From NCBI GenBank assembly GCA_014238425.1, contig JABABD010000005.1:62001-126000 (forward strand): 64,000 nt of DNA, given 5' to 3'. A program made the translations under genes and the position numbers. The notes beneath the pieces were generated by a model. It worked only from the letters and a program-made list of their open reading frames with translations, did not search any database and was not told where the DNA came from. This document shows, piece after piece, positions 35,115 through 42,911 of the stretch; position 1 is the stretch's first letter; the number at the start of each line of letters is the position of its first letter. This stretch comes from Flavobacteriaceae bacterium. Lineage in GTDB: Bacteria; Bacteroidota; Bacteroidia; Flavobacteriales; Flavobacteriaceae.

Positions 35115-36590
35115 ATGAACGTTTTTGATTACTTTTTTAGCACGACACAGAATCTTGAAAAGGATTTTGTGTTAGGCTCAAAAGAGACGATTTCTTTTAA
35201 GCAATTACATGAGAACAGCTTAAAGATAGCGTCATATCTGAAAGAGCATGTTGGTAAAAATCAAAATATTATATTAATTAGCCCAAATTCAGTATTCTTC
35301 ATAACGGCTTATTTAGGGATTTTAAAATCTGGTAATATCTGTATTCCTTTAAACTATGTGGTCGAACAGGATAATCTAGATTTTATAGTAAATACAACTA
35401 GCTGTAATACGGTCTTTATAACGAAAGGTTTAAAGTCAAGGGTCAATTTTAACGATGACATCTCACTCATTACAGAGATTGAGTCCACACAAATTATTGC
35501 AGAACAAGTACTCAGTACTTTTGATGCCACTTTTGAAAGGAACAGTGTTGCTGAAATTATATTTACATCTGGCTCTACGGGAGAACCTAAGGGCGTGATG
35601 ATTAGTCATCAAAATATTATAGCCAATACCGACTCTATTATTGAGTATTTAAAGCTAACAGAAAAAGATATTATTGGAGTAGTCCTACCTTTTTTCTACT
35701 GTTATGGTTTGTCTTTAATGCATACACATCTTAAAGTTGGTGGTTCCATGGTATTGAATAATAGCTTTATGTTTTTAGGAACAGTAATCAATGATCTTAA
35801 GAACTTCAAGTGTACTGGATTTGCTGGAGTTCCTAGTCATTATCAGATATTACTTAAGAAATCCCAAACTTTTAAGGAAACGAAATTTCCGGACTTACGA
35901 TATGTCACTCAAGCAGGTGGAAAATTGCACGCAGTTATAATAGAAGAATTTATTAAGGCTTTCCCAGATAAGGAATTTTTCGTGATGTATGGACAAACAG
36001 AAGCAACAGCACGATTATCCTATTTGCCTCCAGAAGTTATTAAAACTAAAACGAGCTCCATCGGCAAGGGGATTCCAGGCGTAAAACTCAAAGTTGTTAA
36101 TGTTAACGGAGATGAAGCTGCGGTAGACGAGGAAGGAGAGTTATTAGCAATGGGAGATAATGTGATGCTCGGATATTATAAGGACGAAGAAGATACAGCA
36201 AAGACTATAAAAGATGGTTGGTTATATACAGGCGATATTGCTAAAATAGATGAAGAAGGGTACATCTATTTAATGGCTAGAAAAAAGGAGATTATCAAAG
36301 TAGGCGGTAAGCGTGTTAGTCCCAAAGAGATTGAAGAAGTAATTCTTAGGATTCCTGAAGTTGTTGATTGCACGATTAGTGGTGTAGAAGATGAGTTGTT
36401 GGGAGAAGCGTTAAAAGCTACCATTGTTCTTAATGGAAGCGATGATGAGGTCCAAATGAAAGAAAAGATTCAGAATGAATGCGGTAAAAACCTTGCTGTT
36501 TATAAAATTCCTCAGCACATTGTCTTTGAAAAATCAATAGCCATGAATGTCACTGGAAAAAAGGTGAAAAGCCTTCAAAAGAAGAAATAG
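35115..36590 (+). CDS. Class I adenylate-forming enzyme (acyl-AMP ligase)
   Basis: 491 residues of the ANL superfamily: A3 loop FTSGSTGEPKGVMISH, A5 MYGQTEATARLSYLPP, A7 GWLYTGDIAKIDEEGYIYLMARKKEIIKVGGKRVSPKEIEEV, and A10 Lys in MNVTGKKVKSLQ. It should activate a carboxylic acid with ATP and load the carrier protein encoded 3 kb upstream, or CoA. No terminal carrier domain is fused. It ends the ACP-AsnB-NadE-ligase cassette; a convergent acyltransferase gene starts at the base after its stop. Confidence 0.9.
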   Translation: MNVFDYFFSTTQNLEKDFVLGSKETISFKQLHENSLKIASYLKEHVGKNQNIILISPNSVFFITAYLGILKSGNICIPLNYVVEQDNLDFIVNTTSCNTVFITKGLKSRVNFNDDISLITEIESTQIIAEQVLSTFDATFERNSVAEIIFTSGSTGEPKGVMISHQNIIANTDSIIEYLKLTEKDIIGVVLPFFYCYGLSLMHTHLKVGGSMVLNNSFMFLGTVINDLKNFKCTGFAGVPSHYQILLKKSQTFKETKFPDLRYVTQAGGKLHAVIIEEFIKAFPDKEFFVMYGQTEATARLSYLPPEVIKTKTSSIGKGIPGVKLKVVNVNGDEAAVDEEGELLAMGDNVMLGYYKDEEDTAKTIKDGWLYTGDIAKIDEEGYIYLMARKKEIIKVGGKRVSPKEIEEVILRIPEVVDCTISGVEDELLGEALKATIVLNGSDDEVQMKEKIQNECGKNLAVYKIPQHIVFEKSIAMNVTGKKVKSLQKKK

Positions 36591-37274
36591 TTAAGATACC
36601 TTTTTCTTTCTTTGTCTTCGCTGTGTGGCTTTTTTATAATGTTCTAATAATGCTTCTGGAATATCACTAAACGAAACAGATTTTTTGAATAAGAACCATT
36701 TTTCCGTTCTTAAAATAAAAGGATGATAGCCTGCATAATCTCCAGCTCTTAAAGAAACTATATGATTGGTATCAGTATAAATTATTGAGGTGTCTGCTCC
36801 TAAATCCTTACCTTTTTCAGCAATTTTTGTCATGGCAAATGGCATGATTCCAAAGCCTCTATATTTAGGGACCGTAAAAGAATTTTCACATAAAACTTCA
36901 TTTTTCTTTAAGGTAGGAAACGAGTTTCCCCAGAAATCCTCAATCTTTTGACTCTGATCTGGCCCCATAAGCCATACACGATATACAGGTTCATTATTTT
37001 TAGTGGCTACAAAGCAATGATTTATATTTTTCTCTATAAGTCCATGATTCATATTGTCTAATTCGAAATAGGGAGCATCCTCATCTTGATAATGTCTAAA
37101 CTCCAATTTTAATAGGCTAGGAGGCGTAGGAATCTCTATGTTTAAATCTCTTTTAAGGCCGTAAGACAAGTGCGTTGAATACAATCTTTTAGATATCCCA
37201 GACCATAAGAATTTTAATTCTCCTTTTTTTATTAGACCTATTAAAAATGCTACCTTATCTAAAATGCGTTTCAT
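36591..37274 (-). CDS. GNAT-fold acyltransferase-like protein
   Basis: 227 residues from ATG 37274 (a TTG three codons upstream also opens the frame). The N-terminal third is hydrophobic/basic and probably contacts the membrane; the rest has a GNAT-like core: HCFVATKNNEPVYRVWLMG, NSFTVPKYRGFGIMPFAMTKIAEKGKDLGA (acetyl-CoA loop) and IIYTDTNHIVSLRAGDYAGYHPFI. Ends in a very basic tail. Convergent with the ligase gene at adjacent bases. Possible role: transfer of the acyl group made by the cassette; not provable from sequence. Confidence 0.7.
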   Translation of the reverse strand: MKRILDKVAFLIGLIKKGELKFLWSGISKRLYSTHLSYGLKRDLNIEIPTPPSLLKLEFRHYQDEDAPYFELDNMNHGLIEKNINHCFVATKNNEPVYRVWLMGPDQSQKIEDFWGNSFPTLKKNEVLCENSFTVPKYRGFGIMPFAMTKIAEKGKDLGADTSIIYTDTNHIVSLRAGDYAGYHPFILRTEKWFLFKKSVSFSDIPEALLEHYKKATQRRQRKKKVS

Positions 37275-37316
37275 TATTTTCAATTAGTAAAATTCGATTT
37301 AAAAATAAGTATAGAA

Positions 37317-37481
37317 ATGATGAGTGACAATATATTTAGTGTTTATTTATCTAGGATTAGCTATAAATCAGATATTAAGGATATTAGAACGAAATATGTT
37401 ACGTTTGGGCTAAAATATAGCTTTAATTTGCAGGCAAGTCGTACTTTTAAAAACTCTAAACGATTAGTCAAAGCTGCATGA
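37317..37481 (+). CDS. Possible small ORF coupled to the FemAB-like gene
   Basis: 54 codons from ATG 37317 (or 37320) to TGA 37479-37481, overlapping the next ATG by four bases (ATGA), as in real coupled genes here. The protein reads MMSDNIFSVYLSRISYKSD at the start and YVTFGLKYSFNLQASRTF later, which looks like the closing strand of an outer-membrane barrel, so it could be a leftover C-terminus. A TAnnTTTG match lies inside the frame, arguing against a functional gene. Low confidence. Confidence 0.25.
   Translation: MMSDNIFSVYLSRISYKSDIKDIRTKYVTFGLKYSFNLQASRTFKNSKRLVKAA
37400..37407 (+). promoter_or_regulatory. Putative -7 element of the FemAB-like gene
   Basis: TACGTTTG fits TAnnTTTG, 71 bases before the ATG at 37478. 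Moderate match only. Confidence 0.35.
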
Positions 37482-38518
37482 TTAAAATTGAAATTTTAAC
37501 AAACAAACAAGATTGGGAATCCGTAATTAATTTGTTTGATAGCTCAGATTTTTATCATACTTATGAGTATCATAATATCTCTAAGAATGAAAACGAAACT
37601 CCTGTAATTATTAAGTATAGTGAAGGTGATGTTTTAATAGCCTTGCCGCTCTTGATAAGGAATATTGAAAATTCAAAATATAAGGATGCCACATCTGTTT
37701 ACGGATACGCAGGACCATTAAGTAATAAGGTAGGTGGTAATTTTGATAATGCAAATTTTATTAATAATCTACAATCCTTATTTGTAGAAAATAGAATTAT
37801 CTCTGTTTTTTCAAGGTTGAATCCATTTATACCTTTTCAAGAAAGTGTTTTAGATGGGATAGGTAGTGTTAATTTTCACGGTCAAATAGTGAATATCGAT
37901 ATAACTGAAGCTCTAGAGATTCAAAGAGCAAAGTATAACAGACGCCTCAAATCGTATGTTAATAAAGCGCGTAAGCAGTGCACGGTAAAAAAGGCCTCTT
38001 CAGATGCGGAAATACTTGCATATATAGATGTCTACTACGAGAACATGAATCGCGTTAATGCCACAAAAGGCTATTATTTTGATAAAGAGTATTTCTACAA
38101 GCTCATAGACGCTAAAGATTTTGAAAAAGATATCCTAATCGCCTTAGACAATGAATCTCAAGAGATAATTGCTGGCGCTATGTTTGTTAAGAAAAATAAC
38201 ATAGTCCAGTATCATTTATCTGGTGTCAAAGAAGCATTTTTACACCTCAATCCTATTAAACTTCTTATAGACGAAATGCGCTTATTAGCAACTGAAGAAG
38301 AGTATTCATATTTTAATTTAGGTGGAGGATTAGGAGCTCAAGAAGATTCTTTGTTTAGATTCAAGTCTTTGTTTTCTAAAGATTTTAAAGATTTTAAACT
38401 ATGGAAATATATAGTTGATCAGGAGGCCTATAAGGAACTAGTAGATGAGAATATTGAGGCCAACCATAGAGAAGAAGAGCATCAAGATTCAAATTTTTTC
38501 CCTGCTTATAGAGCCTAG
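37478..38518 (+). CDS. FemAB/BioF2-like GNAT acyltransferase
   Basis: 346 residues with two linked GNAT-like halves. Recognisable pieces are FDSSDFYHTYEYHNIS at the start, SVYGYAGPLS, RAKYNRRLKSYVNKARK (typical of FemAB-type proteins acting at the envelope) and HLNPIKLLIDEMRLLATEEEYSYFNLGGGLGAQEDSLFRFKSLFS. Members transfer aminoacyl or acyl groups onto cell-wall or glycan amines. Beside the ACP/AsnB/ligase cassette it is a candidate for the final transfer. It may be the end of the glycan region. Confidence 0.8.
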   Translation: MIKIEILTNKQDWESVINLFDSSDFYHTYEYHNISKNENETPVIIKYSEGDVLIALPLLIRNIENSKYKDATSVYGYAGPLSNKVGGNFDNANFINNLQSLFVENRIISVFSRLNPFIPFQESVLDGIGSVNFHGQIVNIDITEALEIQRAKYNRRLKSYVNKARKQCTVKKASSDAEILAYIDVYYENMNRVNATKGYYFDKEYFYKLIDAKDFEKDILIALDNESQEIIAGAMFVKKNNIVQYHLSGVKEAFLHLNPIKLLIDEMRLLATEEEYSYFNLGGGLGAQEDSLFRFKSLFSKDFKDFKLWKYIVDQEAYKELVDENIEANHREEEHQDSNFFPAYRA

Positions 38519-38574
38519 CAGAACTTATAATACTTTGTTATTTGCAATCATATAATTCACCTTAATAATAAGTG

Positions 38575-38582
38575 TATTTTTG
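38575..38582 (+). promoter_or_regulatory. Putative -7 element of the PhnA gene
   Basis: TATTTTTG, the same octamer as before 29760 and 31012, 22 bases before the ATG at 38604. It overlaps an upstream TTG (38580), which therefore cannot be the start. Confidence 0.45.
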
Positions 38583-38603
38583 TCAAATATTCAATATTCA
38601 ATA

Positions 38604-39182
38604 ATGAGCCTAGAAAGAGCCCTTCAAAAACGTAGCGATTCAAAATGCGAGTTGTGTGCTTCAGAAGAAAATTTACAAGCTTATGCTGTAAAACCTTCAA
38701 AAGAAATAACGGCAACTAATAGCTTATATGCATGTAGCACTTGTGTTTCGCAAATCGAAAACCCTGACAATACAGACGCTAATCATTGGCGATGCCTTAA
38801 TGATAGTATGTGGAGTGAGCATGATGCTGTAAAAGTGATTGCTTGGCGCATGCTAAACAGGCTCAAATCTGAAGGCTGGCCACAAGATTTATTAGACATG
38901 ATGTACTTGGAGGATGAAGTTTTAGAATGGGCAAAAGCAACTGGTGAAGGAGAAGCTGACGAAAATGCATTAGTGCATAGAGATGTTAATGGCGTTGTAT
39001 TACAAGCTGGGGATTCTGTAGTATTAGTAAAAGATTTAAAAGTTAAAGGCTCAAGTATGGTGGCTAAACAAGGTACAGCTGTGAGGCGTATTTCTTTAGA
39101 CCATGAAAACGAAAAATACATCGAAGGAAAGGTTGGACCAACCCAAATCGTAATTATTACGGACTACGTTAAAAAACTTTAA
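38604..39182 (+). CDS. PhnA-domain zinc-ribbon protein
   Basis: 192 residues from ATG 38604. An N-terminal Cys4 ribbon (CELCASEE...CSTCVSQI) is followed by a linker with NHWRCLNDSMWSEHDAVKV and the C-terminal PhnA/YjdM barrel (DVNGVVLQAGDSVVLVKDLKVKGSSMVAKQGTAVRRISL). Despite the name, members have no proven role in phosphonate use. Stop overlaps that of the convergent AraC regulator by four bases. Confidence 0.9.
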   Translation: MSLERALQKRSDSKCELCASEENLQAYAVKPSKEITATNSLYACSTCVSQIENPDNTDANHWRCLNDSMWSEHDAVKVIAWRMLNRLKSEGWPQDLLDMMYLEDEVLEWAKATGEGEADENALVHRDVNGVVLQAGDSVVLVKDLKVKGSSMVAKQGTAVRRISLDHENEKYIEGKVGPTQIVIITDYVKKL

Positions 39183-40018
39183 ACCAATTTTCTGAATTTG
39201 GAGGGTGTAATCCCTTTCACAACCTTAAATTTTCTATTAAAATTAGATATGTTGTTAAAGCCAGATTTCTCAGCAATGTCTGCAACGGTTAATTCATTTC
39301 CTACAACCAATAGCTTACAAGCGTGCTCAATACGCAACTCGTTAAGAAAAGTAAAATAAGATTTATTAGTACGCTTTTTAAAATACTTACAAAAAGCATT
39401 TGGAGTCATTGCGGCAGTTTCAGAAATCTGATTTAATGTTATCTCCTGAGTATAGTGAGACATAGTGTATTCGAAAACATCTCTCATACGATTGCCTTCG
39501 ATATCAGAATATTGCTTTTTATTAATGAATGTCGATAGACTCTTAGATTTACATTTAGAAAGAACTTCAATAATTTTTAGCAGTAGAATGAATCTATGTA
39601 ACTTTGAGTTTTCTTTTAAATTAAGAAAGAAATCTTGGAGTATTAGTTTATGTGATATTGCTTTGAATCCATTTGATGAACGTTTGAAGAATTTACGCGA
39701 TACTTCTAGTTCTTCTAATTTGAAAAAATGATTGCCAAAGGAATTATTAGTAAAAAATATGGACAACATCACAGATTTTTTAGTGCTTTTTTCGCTCTTG
39801 AAAACATGAGGTAGGTTGCTGCCAATAACAATTATATCGCCTTTATTATAATTATTGATGCTGTCGCCAACTATAAATGTACCTTCTCCCTCAGCAATAA
39901 AACTTACTTGAATTTCTTCATGTTGATGTAATTTGTCATAAAACACGATTTCAATGTCTTCCTGATATACGAGAGCATCATCATTAGGTTTTGGTATTTT
40001 AAAAGGGAATACTTTCAT
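39179..40018 (-). CDS. AraC-family regulator of the hydroxyproline locus
   Basis: 279 residues: N-terminal cupin-like sensor domain (EIQVSFIAEGEGTFIVGDSINNYNKGDIIVIGSNLPHVF) and C-terminal double helix-turn-helix (ITLNQISETAAMTPNAFCKYFKKRTNKSYFTFLNELRIEHACKLL, then TVADIAEKSGFNNISNFNRKFKVVKGITPSKFR). Divergent from the hydroxyproline operon by 125 bases that carry three phased TATTAATT repeats. By position it should activate that operon in response to hydroxyproline or an intermediate; the effector is inferred. Confidence 0.9.
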   Translation of the reverse strand: MKVFPFKIPKPNDDALVYQEDIEIVFYDKLHQHEEIQVSFIAEGEGTFIVGDSINNYNKGDIIVIGSNLPHVFKSEKSTKKSVMLSIFFTNNSFGNHFFKLEELEVSRKFFKRSSNGFKAISHKLILQDFFLNLKENSKLHRFILLLKIIEVLSKCKSKSLSTFINKKQYSDIEGNRMRDVFEYTMSHYTQEITLNQISETAAMTPNAFCKYFKKRTNKSYFTFLNELRIEHACKLLVVGNELTVADIAEKSGFNNISNFNRKFKVVKGITPSKFRKLV

Positions 40019-40067
40019 GATATATAATGCCTAAAATTGATAAAATATTAAATTTAGGATAATATAG

Positions 40068-40119
40068 TATTAATTTTTGATAATCACATATTAATTATGT
40101 TCTGCTATGAGTATTAATT
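40068..40119. promoter_or_regulatory. Three phased direct repeats, likely AraC-type binding sites
   Basis: TATTAATT occurs in the same orientation at 40068, 40089 and 40112, i.e. every 21 and 23 bases (two helical turns). The outer copies extend to AGTATTAATTTT; the middle one lies in the dyad ACATATTAATTATGT. Such spacing fits AraC proteins, which contact adjacent major grooves on one DNA face. Confidence 0.6.
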
Positions 40120-40143
40120 TTACACTATTAAAAACATATACTT

Positions 40144-41061
40144 ATGAGCATACAATGGAAAGGCGTTATGCCGGCTGTAACCACAAAATTTACAGATAAT
40201 GACGACTTAGACTTAAAAAACTTCGAATTGAATATTAACGCGCAATTAGATGCTGGAGTACATGGTATCGTTTTGGGAGGAACTTTAGGCGAAGCAAGTA
40301 CATTAAGCGATTCTGAAAAACGAATATTAACGCGAACAACAGTAGGTATTGTAAAAGGAAAGGTTCCTGTTCTTATTAATATAGCAGAACAAACGACTAA
40401 AGGAGCTATTGAAGCCGCTCAGAAGGCAGAAGAAGATGGCGCTAAAGGGTTGATGATGTTGCCGCCAATGCGCTATAAAGCTGGAGATAGAGAAACGGTT
40501 GAATATTTTAAATCAACGGCAAATAGTACATCCTTACCCATCATGATTTATAATAACCCAGTAGATTATAAGATAGAGGTAACCATGGATATGTTTGATG
40601 ACTTGCTTAAATGTAGTAATATAGAAGCTGTAAAAGAATCTACTAGAGATATTTCAAACGTCACAAGAATAAAGAATCGTTTTGGAGATAGATTGAAAAT
40701 CATGACAGGAGTAGATACTTTGGCACTCGAAAGTTTACTAATGGGAGCAGACGGTTGGATAGCAGGTCTAGTTTGTGCTTTCCCAGCTGAAACCGTTGCT
40801 ATTTATGAACTTCAGAAAGCAGGACGAATCAAAGAAGCTTTAGAAATATATCGTTGGTTCTTACCATTGTTGGAGTTAGATATAAACCCTAAATTAGTAC
40901 AGAATATCAAATTGGCAGAAGTAGCTACTGGAATAGGTACTGAAAACGTTCGAGCGCCAAGATTACCATTACATGGCGAAGAACGTACACATGTTTTAAA
41001 GGTTATTGAAGATGGCTTAAAGAATAGACCAACGTTACCGGACTATAAATCATTGCAGTAA
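40144..41061 (+). CDS. DHDPS/NAL-family lyase, probable pyrroline-4-hydroxy-2-carboxylate deaminase
   Basis: 305-residue (beta/alpha)8 barrel. Schiff-base Lys164 lies in EAVKESTRD and the general-base Tyr136 in MIYNNP; GGTLGEASTLS is the substrate-carboxylate loop. It does not look like biosynthetic DapA: it heads an operon with hydroxyproline epimerase, D-hydroxyproline dehydrogenase and ketoglutarate-semialdehyde dehydrogenase. In that pathway the deaminase converts pyrroline-4-hydroxy-2-carboxylate to 2-ketoglutarate semialdehyde and ammonia. The TAA overlaps the next ATG (TAATG). Confidence 0.85.
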   Translation: MSIQWKGVMPAVTTKFTDNDDLDLKNFELNINAQLDAGVHGIVLGGTLGEASTLSDSEKRILTRTTVGIVKGKVPVLINIAEQTTKGAIEAAQKAEEDGAKGLMMLPPMRYKAGDRETVEYFKSTANSTSLPIMIYNNPVDYKIEVTMDMFDDLLKCSNIEAVKESTRDISNVTRIKNRFGDRLKIMTGVDTLALESLLMGADGWIAGLVCAFPAETVAIYELQKAGRIKEALEIYRWFLPLLELDINPKLVQNIKLAEVATGIGTENVRAPRLPLHGEERTHVLKVIEDGLKNRPTLPDYKSLQ

Positions 41062-41324
41062 TGCTAGAGATAAGACCCACATGCGAACATTGTAATAAAT
41101 TATTGCCTTTCGATTCTGAAGAGGCAATGATTTGTACGTTTGAGTGCACATTTTGCCAGGACTGTGTTGAAAGTGTTTTGCAAGACGTTTGTCCTAATTG
41201 TGGCGGTGGATTTGAAAAGCGTCCAATTCGTCCAAAGAGTTTGTTAGAAAAGTATCCAATATCTACTAAAGTTGTGCATAAACCAGTTGATATTAAAGCA
41301 CATTTAAAAAGACTAAAAGAATAA
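41061..41324 (+). CDS. DUF1272 zinc-binding protein
   Basis: 87 residues with three C-x2-C-type pairs in a treble-clef/zinc-ribbon arrangement: CEHCNKLLPFDSEEAMICTFECTFCQDCVESVL and DVCPNCGGGFEKRPIRP, the DUF1272 signature. Function unknown. It is translationally coupled on both sides (TAATG at 41061 and at 41324), which ties it firmly to the hydroxyproline pathway; its role there is unexplained. Confidence 0.88.
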   Translation: MLEIRPTCEHCNKLLPFDSEEAMICTFECTFCQDCVESVLQDVCPNCGGGFEKRPIRPKSLLEKYPISTKVVHKPVDIKAHLKRLKE

Positions 41325-42907
41325 TGATAACAGGAAAAAATTATATAGGAAATAATCAATCTGCAAAGGGAAATAAGACATACAAAACGTTCAACCCTAA
41401 ATTGAATCTTGAAAACGCATCTGTTTTTACCGAAGCAACTACAGGCGAAATTAATGAAACAGTAAATTTGGCGTCAAAAACGTTCAAGGAATTTCAAAAC
41501 ATTCCTGGTATTAAAAAAGCGGAATTCTTGAATGCAATAGCCGATGAAATATTGGCATTGGATGACGAATTGATTCAAGTCTACTGCTCAGAAACTGGAT
41601 TACCAGAAGGTCGTGCCAAAGGAGAACGCGGAAGAACGGTTGGCCAGTTAAGAACCTTTGCCGATTTAGTGATTGAAGGCTCTTGGGTCGAAGCAACAAT
41701 AGATACCGCAATTCCTGATAGACAACCTATGCCAAAATCTGATGTGCGTAAAATGATGGTGCCTTTAGGACCAGTTGTAGTTTTTGGTGCTAGTAATTTT
41801 CCTTTGGCATATTCAACTGCTGGAGGAGATACAGCTGCTGCTTTGGCAGCGGGATGCCCAGTAATTGTAAAATCACACCCCATGCACGCTGGAACTGGAG
41901 AATTAGTGTCCTCGGCAATTATTAAAGCTGCTCAAAGAACAAATATGCCTAATGGTGTTTTCTCAAACTTGAACAGTAGCGGAATTGAAGTAGGAGTTCA
42001 ATTGGTGGAACATCCAGGAGTAAAAGCTGTTGGATTTACAGGTAGTATTAGAGGAGGAAGAGCCTTGTTCGATTTGGCATCAAAAAGAGAGGAACCAATT
42101 CCTGTATTCGCAGAAATGGGGAGTATAAACCCTGTTATTATTCTGCCTAATGCTCTAAAGGAAAGAGGAATGCAATTGGCATCAACTTATGCAAAATCCA
42201 TTACTTTAGGAACAGGGCAATTCTGTACTAATCCAGGTTTATTATTAGGAATTAAGGGAGAGGAACTCACTAGTTTTCTTAATGAACTTTCAGGAGAAAT
42301 TGTAAAAATAGAACCTTCTTGCATGTTGCACCCAAACATTATTGGTGCTTATGAAAGTAATAAGGATAGAGCGGTTTCTCAAAGCGGATTAACAATTACA
42401 GCAGATTATGATTCAGATGTACAAACCAATTTTGCTAGACAAACCATTACAACTGTTGAAGGAAAGACGTTTTTAGAAAACCCAACCTTGCATCAAGAAG
42501 TGTTTGGCCCATTTTCTATGGTTGTTCAATGTGAAGATGCTAAACAAATGGAAACTATTATTTCTAGACTTGAAGGACAATTAACGGGTACGGTGATTTC
42601 AGAAGAAGGAGAAGCATCTCATTATTCAGACGTCATTGCTGCGCTTCAAAATCGAGTGGGACGTGTTATTTTTAATGGTGTTCCTACAGGTGTTGAAGTA
42701 TGTCCATCAATGTTGCATGGTGGTCCATATCCAGCATCTACAGATAGTAGATTCACAGCTGTTGGGATTCATTCTATTAAACGTTGGGTACGACCTTTGA
42801 GTTTTCAGGATTGGCCAAATGAAATACTGCCTAATGAACTTAAAGATGAAAATCCACTTGAGATTTCTAGGCTAATAAACAATGAAAATACGTCACGTAA
42901 AATTTAA
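41324..42907 (+). CDS. Aldehyde dehydrogenase, probable 2-ketoglutarate semialdehyde dehydrogenase
   Basis: 527 residues of the NADP-preferring ketoglutarate-semialdehyde dehydrogenase clade (about 525 residues, no standard ALDH length). Catalytic Cys in GTGQFCTNPGLLL, general-base Glu in PVFAEMGSINPVI, cofactor lysine in PVIVKSHPMHAG and TGSIRGGRALF. It oxidises the product of the deaminase to 2-ketoglutarate, the entry to the TCA cycle, and finishes the 4-hydroxyproline route. It could also accept other semialdehydes. Coupled to the DUF1272 gene by TAATG. Confidence 0.87.
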   Translation: MITGKNYIGNNQSAKGNKTYKTFNPKLNLENASVFTEATTGEINETVNLASKTFKEFQNIPGIKKAEFLNAIADEILALDDELIQVYCSETGLPEGRAKGERGRTVGQLRTFADLVIEGSWVEATIDTAIPDRQPMPKSDVRKMMVPLGPVVVFGASNFPLAYSTAGGDTAAALAAGCPVIVKSHPMHAGTGELVSSAIIKAAQRTNMPNGVFSNLNSSGIEVGVQLVEHPGVKAVGFTGSIRGGRALFDLASKREEPIPVFAEMGSINPVIILPNALKERGMQLASTYAKSITLGTGQFCTNPGLLLGIKGEELTSFLNELSGEIVKIEPSCMLHPNIIGAYESNKDRAVSQSGLTITADYDSDVQTNFARQTITTVEGKTFLENPTLHQEVFGPFSMVVQCEDAKQMETIISRLEGQLTGTVISEEGEASHYSDVIAALQNRVGRVIFNGVPTGVEVCPSMLHGGPYPASTDSRFTAVGIHSIKRWVRPLSFQDWPNEILPNELKDENPLEISRLINNENTSRKI

Positions 42908-42911
42908 GCTT

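Noticed and set aside
40144-41061. Annotation as biosynthetic dihydrodipicolinate synthase DapA
   Set aside because: The fold matches, but the operon with hydroxyproline epimerase, D-amino acid dehydrogenase and semialdehyde dehydrogenase points to the deaminase role.
41003-41359. 118-codon minus-strand frame across DUF1272
   Set aside because: It spans three well-supported plus-strand genes and has no recognisable domain.
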